NCBI GenBank assembly: GCA_026396195.1
Contig: JAPLXH010000011.1
Coordinates: 1 to 39,794, forward strand
Direction: 5' to 3'
Length of the DNA stretch: 39,794 nucleotides
Source of the DNA: Candidatus Nealsonbacteria bacterium
GTDB taxonomy: Bacteria; Patescibacteriota; Minisyncoccia; Minisyncoccales; JAGGXC01
This document shows, piece after piece, positions 29,024 to 34,184 of the stretch (position 1 is its first letter; each line of letters opens with the position of its first letter). The translations under genes were made by a program, and so were the position numbers. A model generated the notes under the pieces. The model was not told the DNA's origin. It ran no database searches and saw nothing but the letters and a program-made list of their open reading frames with translations.

Positions 29024-29533
29024 ATGTTCTTTGTAAATAGATTTTCCGGAAACAAAATTTATACAATAGGAAAAATAAAAAACCTTTATCTTGGCAACGA
29101 AAGAGTAGAAATTATCAAAGAAAAATACGTATATTTTAAATCCCAATCAAATTTCGGCGTTATTTTCGTTTCTAAAAAAGAATTGACAAGAAACAAGATG
29201 CTTAAAAAATCGAATTATCCTTTACTTGAAAGGAGCCTCAAGCAAACACTGGAATTTACTGTGCTTAGCCTGAATAGAATAAAATTTTACGAAACAGCAT
29301 CCTTGGAAGAAATAATAAAACTTATTAATTCAAGCAAAATCGAAGAAACGCGTAAGTTTAAGCCGGAGATAGAACTAAAATTGGGAAAACTAAATAATGA
29401 TGAATACATAACAATCTACTCAGAGATAAAAAATAAAAACGAACAATTAATAAAAATGCAGTTGAAAAGAATCATGTCGTTTTTTGAAAGATTTTCTAAA
29501 GAACTAGGAATCACAAGAGGTTCAATACTTTAA
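29024..29533 (+). CDS. Hypothetical protein, 169 residues
   Basis: Not recognised. The first 65 residues look beta-rich (NKIYTIGKIKNLYLGNERVE, YVYFKSQSNFGVIFVSKKEL), followed by helical segments (SLEEIIKLINSSKIEETRK; QLIKMQLKRIMSFFERFSKE). GGAGG (29012-29016) is the RBS. A TTGAAA at 28974-28979 and TATAGT at 28995-29000 could be its promoter, with a short 15-base spacer. Ends at a good terminator. Confidence 0.6.
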   Translation: MFFVNRFSGNKIYTIGKIKNLYLGNERVEIIKEKYVYFKSQSNFGVIFVSKKELTRNKMLKKSNYPLLERSLKQTLEFTVLSLNRIKFYETASLEEIIKLINSSKIEETRKFKPEIELKLGKLNNDEYITIYSEIKNKNEQLIKMQLKRIMSFFERFSKELGITRGSIL

Positions 29534-29537
29534 TTAT

Positions 29538-29564
29538 CCAGCAAATTGAATTGCTGGTTTTTTA
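29538..29564 (+). terminator. Intrinsic terminator
   Basis: CCAGCAA (29538-29544) pairs with TTGCTGG (29551-29557), followed by TTTTTTA. TTGACA follows at 29572. Confidence 0.9.
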
Positions 29565-29571
29565 TTTGATA

Positions 29572-29600
29572 TTGACAAATTAGTAGTTTGTCTTTAAAAA
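29572..29600 (+). promoter_or_regulatory. Promoter TTGACA-17-TAAAAA
   Basis: TTGACA 29572-29577 and TAAAAA 29595-29600. Confidence 0.65.
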
Positions 29601-29648
29601 TAAAAGAGGGGTGAATTTTAAAAATTAAATAATGAAGGAGATGATAGA

Positions 29649-29921
29649 ATGATTGAACTAAAAAAATACATAAAAGTTGGAAAAACAACAGTAAGAATTG
29701 ATGAAATGATAAATTTAATCAAAAAGTACGGTTTGTCTTGCAGAATATGTAAAAAGGGGACAGTAAAATTTGTCAGCGAAGGCGACATTTCTTCGGTAGA
29801 AAATAAAAAATATTATGAAGCATACTGCATGATACTAAAATGCCCGAGATGTGAAGGATCAATGAATTTTATTTATGATTCGGAAAATAACTCTGTTAAA
29901 ATAACACCTCCCGTATCCTAA
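29649..29921 (+). CDS. Hypothetical zinc-ribbon protein, 90 residues
   Basis: SCRICKKGTVKFV and LKCPRCEGSMNFI give two CxxC knuckles about 35 residues apart, so a zinc ribbon is likely, with a beta-rich C-terminus (FIYDSENNSVKITPP). The first 28 residues include a short basic helix (IDEMINLIKKYG). RBS AAGGAGA (29635-29641). Followed after 11 bases by the rpiB-like scrap. Function unknown. Confidence 0.6.
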   Translation: MIELKKYIKVGKTTVRIDEMINLIKKYGLSCRICKKGTVKFVSEGDISSVENKKYYEAYCMILKCPRCEGSMNFIYDSENNSVKITPPVS

Positions 29922-29988
29922 GGAGGAATGAAATGATAATATTTGTCGCCAGCGATCATGCAGGATATTTCTTAAAAGAAAATATAAA

Positions 29989-30011
29989 AGGAGACGAATC
30001 TCCTTTTTTTA
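29989..30011 (+). terminator. Intrinsic terminator
   Basis: AGGAGA (29989-29994) pairs with TCTCCT (29999-30004) around CGAA, followed by a T-run. Confidence 0.9.
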
Positions 30012-30017
30012 TTTTCA

Positions 30018-30046
30018 TTGACAAAATTATACAAACTATTTATAAT
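30018..30046 (+). promoter_or_regulatory. Perfect consensus promoter TTGACA-17-TATAAT
   Basis: TTGACA 30018-30023, 17-base spacer, TATAAT 30041-30046, about 40 bases before the GAAGGAAGTG RBS of the glucanase gene. Strong expression is expected. Confidence 0.9.
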
Positions 30047-30098
30047 AAAAATGCTCTTTAACAACTAAACATCTGTTAAAAGAGAAGGAAGTGAAAAA

Positions 30099-32135
30099 AT
30101 GAAAGAAAAAATAGAGAAAAGAAAGAAATTTTTGATAGGCATGTTAATTGCGCTAGTGATGCTAACCGCAAATATGTCCGGTTGTCTAGGAATAGGAAAT
30201 GAACCAAAAGAAAATGATGAAAATAATCCTCAACCACCGATAACGCCTACTTACTACAACTTAATTATAAAGGTTGTGGGACAGGGGACTACTAATCCAA
30301 CTACCGGTGCTCATAGCTATCTTAAAGGAACTAAAGTAAATCTAACAGCGGATCCTTCTCCGGGTTGGGAATTTGATTATTGGAGCGATGATATTCATAA
30401 ATTCCAGAACCCTATCAACATTACAATGACTTCCAATAAGACAGTGACAGCTAACTTTTATAAAAAAAGGACACCGCCACCACCGTATTACACTCTAACC
30501 ATAACTATTGATGGTCAGGGGACAACCAATCCAGCTTCTGGTACTCACAGCTATTTAAAAGATAGCTCAGTAATAATAACTGCCACAGCTAGTGCTGGTT
30601 ACAAGTTTGATCACTGGTCAGGTGATACTGCAGGAACTCAAAATCCTGTGACAATTCCCATGAGCTCTAATAAAACAGTGAAAGCTTGGTTTGTAGAAAA
30701 GCCTGTTTACTACGAATTAGCGATTAAGGTTAGCGGCGATGGGACAACTAATCCTGCTCCCGGTAACCACACTTATCTTAAAGGAACTCAGGTAAGTATT
30801 GCGGCTATTCTTAGTACTAACTGGCAATTTGATTACTGGAGCGGCGATGCCGACGGAAATCAAAACTCAACTACTATTACTATAGATTCTGACAAAGAAA
30901 TAACTGCTCGATTTGCTCCACCCTATAAAGTATATGGACTAGACTTTGGTCCTTATACAAAATCAGGGCAAAATCCTAATTATGGAACAATAATAAGCGA
31001 GGAACAAATAAGAGAGTTAATAAAAGTTATTAAAAAGTACACTACCTGGATCAGAACCTATGGTACCGAACGAGGTTTAGAAAACGTCGGACGTATCGCT
31101 CACGAAAACGGCCTTTCGGTGGCAATTGGAGCTTGGTTAAGTAAGGATTTAGCGGCAAATGAAAGGCAGGTTGCTAATCTGATAACTATAGCTAACGATG
31201 GCGAAGCCGATATGTTAATTGTCGGCAACGAAGTTATGCTCCGAGGTGAACTTAACAGTAGTCAAGTAATTGGGTATATAAATAGGGTTAAGGAAAATAC
31301 TTCTGGGATTCCCGTTGTTGCATCTGATGTCTACGGCGAATTTTTAGAACATCCGGAAATAATGAATGCCAGCGATATAATTCTAGCGAATTGCTATCCT
31401 TATTGGGAAAGAATAAGTATAGACTACGCAGTTTATAATATTAATCTCAGATATCAACAATTATTAGCGGCAGCAGGAAACAAAAAGGTTATGATTGCTG
31501 AAACCGGCTGGCCAAGCAGTGGCGATACAATGGGCGATGCCGTTCCTTCACCAGAAAACGCCAATTTCTTTTTCCTGAACTTTATTTCCTGGGCTAATAC
31601 CGAAAATGTATCCTATTTCTACTTTGAGGCTTTTGATGAACCTTGGAAAGTAAACTACGAAGGTCCTAAAGGCGCTCATTGGGGAGTTTGGGACAAAAAT
31701 GGTTATTTAAAACCAGGAATGGAAAGAGTATTTAATGGCGAAAGTACTCTTAATAACTGGGGGACAAAGATTATTGACGGACCAGGAAATCCTACAATTA
31801 AATTTACACATGTACCTCCTTACGGCAGTTACGAGGACCTCAAGGGCGATGTTTCTCATGTTAGTTCATCTGATTATCGAGTAGCGGTTTATATAAAAGT
31901 AGGTAACGGATGGTGGACTAAACCCTTTTGGGATAATCCTTTAACCATTATCTTACCCAATGGAAACTGGATTTGCGATATCACAACCGGTGGACAAGAT
32001 TCTCAAGCAACCGAAATTATTGCCTTTCTTTTACCAGTTAGTTACGGTCCGCCACTTATGCGCGGAGGTTCTATCTTACCTCAAGGATTATACGATAACG
32101 CTCTGGCATATGTGAACGTAACACGCTCTCTTTAA
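30099..32135 (+). CDS. Surface lipoprotein with three InlB-like repeats and a GH17 glucanase domain
   Basis: 678 residues. A signal peptide with a lipobox-like MSGC (Cys29) is followed by an acidic/proline-rich linker. Three repeats of about 70 residues follow (53-123, 130-201, 204-274), each with G.GTTNP..G.H.YLK, FD.WS.D and NPxxI.M.S.K.V.A.F, i.e. divergent InlB B-repeat (PF18998-type) domains. A glycoside hydrolase family 17-like barrel covers about 279-545. VGNEVM (proton donor Glu378) and AETGWPSSG (nucleophile Glu468) are intact, so beta-1,3-glucan hydrolysis is the likely activity. The last 130 residues form an unrecognised beta-rich domain. Codon choice and the archaeal-looking lipobox context suggest acquisition by transfer (inference). 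Confidence 0.8.
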   Translation: MKEKIEKRKKFLIGMLIALVMLTANMSGCLGIGNEPKENDENNPQPPITPTYYNLIIKVVGQGTTNPTTGAHSYLKGTKVNLTADPSPGWEFDYWSDDIHKFQNPINITMTSNKTVTANFYKKRTPPPPYYTLTITIDGQGTTNPASGTHSYLKDSSVIITATASAGYKFDHWSGDTAGTQNPVTIPMSSNKTVKAWFVEKPVYYELAIKVSGDGTTNPAPGNHTYLKGTQVSIAAILSTNWQFDYWSGDADGNQNSTTITIDSDKEITARFAPPYKVYGLDFGPYTKSGQNPNYGTIISEEQIRELIKVIKKYTTWIRTYGTERGLENVGRIAHENGLSVAIGAWLSKDLAANERQVANLITIANDGEADMLIVGNEVMLRGELNSSQVIGYINRVKENTSGIPVVASDVYGEFLEHPEIMNASDIILANCYPYWERISIDYAVYNINLRYQQLLAAAGNKKVMIAETGWPSSGDTMGDAVPSPENANFFFLNFISWANTENVSYFYFEAFDEPWKVNYEGPKGAHWGVWDKNGYLKPGMERVFNGESTLNNWGTKIIDGPGNPTIKFTHVPPYGSYEDLKGDVSHVSSSDYRVAVYIKVGNGWWTKPFWDNPLTIILPNGNWICDITTGGQDSQATEIIAFLLPVSYGPPLMRGGSILPQGLYDNALAYVNVTRSL

Positions 32136-32145
32136 AATAAAGTCA

Positions 32146-32176
32146 CGGTGCAACCTTTTTTGCACCGGTTTTTTTA
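32146..32176 (+). terminator. Strong intrinsic terminator after the glucanase gene
   Basis: CGGTGCA (32146-32152) pairs with TGCACCG (32161-32167), followed by a T-run. The T-run touches the left inverted repeat at 32176. Confidence 0.9.
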
Positions 32177-32194
32177 TATCTAATATTGTGCGAC
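32176..32194 (-). repeat. 19-bp inverted repeat, left copy (partial dif-like site)
   Basis: ATATCTAATATTGTGCGAC on the plus strand is the exact reverse complement of 33912-33930. In dif orientation (minus strand) it keeps the first arm and centre, but its second arm is replaced by the terminator T-run (ATATAAAAAAA). Confidence 0.9.
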
Positions 32195-32241
32195 GTTTAA
32201 TTAAGGATACAAAATCACCGAGGTAGGCGAATAGTGGTTTC

Positions 32242-32271
32242 TTGACAAATAAGAAATTAGCATGGTATAAT
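32242..32271 (+). promoter_or_regulatory. Consensus promoter TTGACA-18-TATAAT
   Basis: TTGACA 32242-32247, extended -10 TGGTATAAT (TATAAT 32266-32271). The sequence is closely related to the minus-strand promoter at 24159-24188. Confidence 0.9.
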
Positions 32272-32277
32272 ATAATT

Positions 32278-32330
32278 GCCAATAATGGATACCATTAATT
32301 GGCTATGCTGGGAAATCCCAGTGAAGGAGG
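32278..32330 (+). promoter_or_regulatory. Structured leader: two hairpins before the RBS
   Basis: GCCAATAATGG pairs with CCATTAATTGGC (32278-32303, one bulged base), then CTGGGA-AA-TCCCAG (32308-32321), then the RBS AAGGAGG (32324-32330). The leader starts at or near the predicted start point. Confidence 0.6.
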
Positions 32331-32339
32331 ACAATTAAA

Positions 32340-32438
32340 ATGACAGAAATAAATTTTTGGCGATGGTTGCTAAAACCATTGCAAGATTATAAATTTTGGC
32401 GATGGTTACTAAAACCATTACTAGATGAAAAAACATGA
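32340..32438 (+). CDS. Trp-rich 32-residue tandem-repeat peptide
   Basis: The ATG at 32340 follows AAGGAGGA by 8 bases. The peptide is essentially two copies of a 13-residue unit, INFWRWLLKPLQD and YKFWRWLLKPLLD. The FWRWLLKPL core is aromatic, cationic and amphipathic, like membrane-active peptides. No family is recognised. It has a consensus promoter, a two-hairpin leader and a terminator, so it is well provided for expression. Because the repeats are also self-complementary at RNA level (ATGGTT/AACCAT), the unit might act as an RNA rather than, or as well as, a peptide gene. Confidence 0.55.
   Translation: MTEINFWRWLLKPLQDYKFWRWLLKPLLDEKT
32349..32426 (+). repeat. Two tandem 39-bp repeats in the peptide gene
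   Basis: Units 32349-32387 and 32388-32426 share TTTTGGCGATGGTT then CTAAAACCATT. Each can fold as ATGGTT-N5-AACCAT. Confidence 0.85.
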
Positions 32439-32463
32439 GGTAACCATTCCTCTTCTTTTTTTA
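32437..32463 (+). terminator. Terminator with loop complementary to the second repeat
   Basis: GAGG (32437-32440) pairs with CCTC (32449-32452), then TTC and a T-run. GTAACCAT (32440-32447) is fully complementary to ATGGTTAC at 32402-32409, giving an alternative fold that would break the terminator stem. Confidence 0.6.
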
Positions 32464-32498
32464 CTACACGAACCCTTAGGGAAGTAGTGATTTTCCAC

Positions 32499-32527
32499 TT
32501 GACGCCAGTCTTTACCGGCATTATTCT
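32499..32527 (+). promoter_or_regulatory. Promoter TTGACG-17-TATTCT
   Basis: TTGACG 32499-32504 and TATTCT 32522-32527, directly upstream of a hairpin-rich non-coding stretch. Confidence 0.5.
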
Positions 32528-32533
32528 ATATAT

Positions 32534-32652
32534 AGAAAGGGTCGTACAATGTAGGTTAAGCGACCCTTCTAAGAACAAACATAAGCCCTCTTGAAAGACC
32601 CCTTAAAAACCTGTTGTTTAGGAGCCTAACCCCAAGAGAGCTAAATTACAGA
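32534..32652 (+). ncRNA. Candidate structured RNA upstream of the recombinase
   Basis: No credible coding frame. GGGTCG (32539-32544) pairs with CGACCC (32561-32566), extended by AGAA/TTCT. AGC-C-CTCTTG (32584-32593) pairs with CAAGAG-A-GCT (32633-32642). A third small hairpin TTAGG/CCTAA lies inside. A promoter sits just upstream. There is no clear terminator, so it could also be the long leader of the recombinase mRNA. Not recognised as any known RNA family. Confidence 0.4.
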
Positions 32653-32685
32653 ATAATATAAAAAAATTTTAAAAATAAAATTATT

Positions 32686-32775
32686 ATGAATAAATCCAAT
32701 AAAAGTATTATAAGAACCTGCCTTCGGCAGAACCTTTAAACACTTTCATGAATAAATTCAATAAAAGTATTATAA
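32686..32775 (+). repeat. 28-bp direct repeat of the recombinase start, interrupted by a hairpin element
   Basis: 32686-32713 and 32748-32775 both read ATGAATAAAT, C/T variation, then AATAAAAGTATTATAA (27 of 28 identical). Between them lies the hairpin element at 32711-32734. The upstream copy has its own ATG, but its frame stops after 17 codons. Confidence 0.85.
32711..32734 (-). repeat. 24-bp hairpin repeat element, inverted copy
   Basis: TAAGAACCTGCCTTCGGCAG then AACC. Its reverse complement matches the copy at 28152-28175 in 22 of 24 positions. CTGCC-TTC-GGCAG forms the hairpin. Confidence 0.7.
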
Positions 32776-33704
32776 AATCTATCCCCGATTTTTTAGATTA
32801 TTGCGAAGTTGAAAAAGGCCTTTCCAATAACACTCAAAAGAATTATAAGAGATACCTTGAGAAGTTCATTTTTTGGTTAAGAAAGACCAAAAAAGAAGAC
32901 CTTAAACCCCACGAATTAACTAGTGAAAATATTTGGGATTATCGCCTATTTTTATCCCGTTTTCAGGACAAAAAAGGCCAGGTTTTAAAGAAGATTACCC
33001 AGAACTACTATTTAATCGCTTTAAGGGCACTTTTAAGCTATTTTAGTGCCAAAGACGTGGTTTGTATCGCATCGGATAAAATAGCCCTGCCAAAGGATGC
33101 TAAAAGCGAAAAAACAGTAAAATTCCTTAATTTAGATCAAGTTGAGAAGCTTTTATTATCTCCGAACACTAAAGACGAAATCGGATTAAGGGACCGGGCT
33201 ATTTTGGAGGCCTTTTTCTCAACCGGCCTAAGAATAGCTGAGCTCGTCTTTTTAAACAAAGAACAATTTGCTAACTTGAAAGATAAAAAAGAATTAGAAC
33301 TTGGGATTATCGGCAAAGGAAATCAACCGCGGACGGTTTATTTTTCAGAAAGAGCTTTGTCTTGGTTAAAAAAATATTTGGAAACTAGAAACGATAAAGA
33401 TAAGGCCCTGTTTATCCATTACAGATCTAAAAAAGATACTGACTCTCGCCTAACCCCGCGCTCTATTGAAAGAATTGTTAAAAAATATGCGATGTTGGCC
33501 GGAGTACCAATTTTTACTACTCCTCATACCTTGCGTCATTCTTATGCCACGGATTTATTAACTCAAGGCGTTGACCTAAGAAGTATTCAAGAATTTTTAG
33601 GCCACAAAAATATTGTTACCACTCAAATATATACTCACGTCACAAACAAGCGTCTAAGAGATATTCATCATCAATTCCACAGCGGAAAAAATTTAAAAGA
33701 ATGA
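32748..33704 (+). CDS. Tyrosine recombinase, XerC/XerD/XerA-like
   Basis: 318 residues, complete. The N-terminal SAM-like core-binding domain has DFLDYCEVEKGLSNNTQKNY. The catalytic set is full: Arg162 (STGLRIAEL), Lys190 (GKGNQPR), His260 and Arg263 (HTLRHSYA), His286 (FLGHKN) and the nucleophile Tyr295 (QIYTHV). This resembles single-recombinase Xer systems (archaeal XerA, CPR Xer) used for chromosome dimer resolution, but integrases of cassettes look alike. It sits inside a 1.75 kb segment bounded by inverted dif-like repeats. The 5' end has a duplicated start region; ATG 32748 is taken because the upstream copy is closed by a stop. Confidence 0.92.
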   Translation: MNKFNKSIIKSIPDFLDYCEVEKGLSNNTQKNYKRYLEKFIFWLRKTKKEDLKPHELTSENIWDYRLFLSRFQDKKGQVLKKITQNYYLIALRALLSYFSAKDVVCIASDKIALPKDAKSEKTVKFLNLDQVEKLLLSPNTKDEIGLRDRAILEAFFSTGLRIAELVFLNKEQFANLKDKKELELGIIGKGNQPRTVYFSERALSWLKKYLETRNDKDKALFIHYRSKKDTDSRLTPRSIERIVKKYAMLAGVPIFTTPHTLRHSYATDLLTQGVDLRSIQEFLGHKNIVTTQIYTHVTNKRLRDIHHQFHSGKNLKE

Positions 33705-33719
33705 TAAGAAAAAAAGTAA

Positions 33720-33758
33720 CGGGACCGGAGAGTTTTATCTCTACTCGGTCCCTTTTTT
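33720..33758 (+). terminator. Strong intrinsic terminator after the recombinase
   Basis: GGGACCG (33721-33727) pairs with CGGTCCC (33746-33752), with inner GAGAG/CTCT pairing, followed by TTTTTT. Confidence 0.9.
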
Positions 33759-33841
33759 GTTTTTTATTTTTTTGTTTTTTTTAATGATCCAGGGTGCGTT
33801 TATAAATCAATCTTTTCTATGTTTACTTGTCTTATTTACAT

Positions 33842-33886
33842 ACCTCCTCTAAAAATGATTATGTACGATTAAATAATTTTTGTCAA
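33842..33886 (-). promoter_or_regulatory. Minus-strand promoter and RBS without a gene
   Basis: On the minus strand, TTGACA (plus 33881-33886), 17-base spacer, CATAAT (plus 33858-33863), then AGGAGG (plus 33843-33848), followed by ATG-TAA. No frame longer than about 10 codons follows before the recombinase terminator. It looks like an emptied unit pointing into the segment. Confidence 0.55.
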
Positions 33887-33909
33887 TATAAAAATAAAGA
33901 ATATTTAAA

Positions 33910-33937
33910 GTGTCGCACAATATTAGATATCTTAAAC
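33910..33937 (+). repeat. dif-like site containing the right 19-bp inverted repeat
   Basis: Arm 1 GTGTCGCACAA, centre TATTAG, arm 2 ATATCTTAAAC. Against E. coli dif, arm 1 matches GGTGCGCATAA at 7 of 11 and arm 2 matches TTATGTTAAAT at 8 of 11, with the same 11-6-11 layout. Bases 33912-33930 are the perfect inverted repeat of 32176-32194. It lies 206 bp after the recombinase stop. This is a candidate recombination site for it; function inferred. Confidence 0.55.
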
Positions 33938-33958
33938 TGTTGTTTTGAGAGAAAGCTA

Positions 33959-34035
33959 TTGACAATTAAATTAATTAGTATAAAATAATCGTGGAGGCAA
34001 AAGGAGGTAGGAAATTTACTCCTCTTTTTTTAATT
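33959..34035 (+). other. Empty unit: promoter, RBS and terminator with no gene
   Basis: TTGACA (33959-33964), 16 bases, TAAAAT (33981-33986), then GGAGG (33993-33997) and a second AGGAGG (34002-34007). AGGAG (34002-34006) pairs with CTCCT (34019-34023) followed by seven T. There is no start codon between the RBS and the terminator. The layout is that of the island units with the gene missing. A short RNA of about 40 bases would be made. Confidence 0.6.
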
Positions 34036-34036
34036 A

Positions 34037-34052
34037 ATGGTTGCTTAACCAT
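34037..34052. other. Hairpin ATGGTT-GCTT-AACCAT
   Basis: Perfect 6-bp stem; almost the same sequence as the hairpin in each 39-bp repeat of the peptide gene at 32340. The stretch 34053-34140 holds a further palindrome AAGGAAA-TTTCCTT (34078-34092) and no gene. Confidence 0.5.
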
Positions 34053-34142
34053 CATTCTCCTCACGCACCTCAAATCAAAGGAAAATTTCCTTACCTCCCC
34101 CATCTCTCTTTATTGAACATTAAAAACATACAAAAAAAACAA

Positions 34143-34172
34143 AAAGAGCTATTTTTAATCAGCTCTTTGTTT
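34143..34172. terminator. Bidirectional terminator
   Basis: AAAGAGCT (34143-34150) pairs with AGCTCTTT (34161-34168). On the minus strand it ends the nuclease gene (TTTTTGTTTTTTTT follows); on the plus strand a GT-rich T-tract follows. Confidence 0.8.
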
Positions 34173-34184
34173 GTTTTGTAAATC

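Larger units (their letters stand above)
29933..30061 (+). pseudogene. N-terminal scrap of ribose-5-phosphate isomerase B (RpiB/LacAB family)
   Basis: Behind a strong AAGGAGG RBS (29920-29926) the frame begins MIIFVASDHAGYFLKENIKG. This matches the RpiB N-terminus (xIxxxSDHAGxxLKexIk, the substrate-binding DHAG motif). After 20 residues the frame enters a terminator hairpin and then the TTGACA promoter of the next unit (DESPFFIFIDK...). The remaining 120 or so residues of RpiB are absent. It looks like a gene cut down to its start, now joined to a terminator. Confidence 0.6.

Noticed and set aside
33975-34055. 26-codon minus-strand frame with GAGGAG RBS
   Set aside because: It runs antisense through the terminator and promoter of the empty unit, has no promoter of its own, and its product has no recognisable features.
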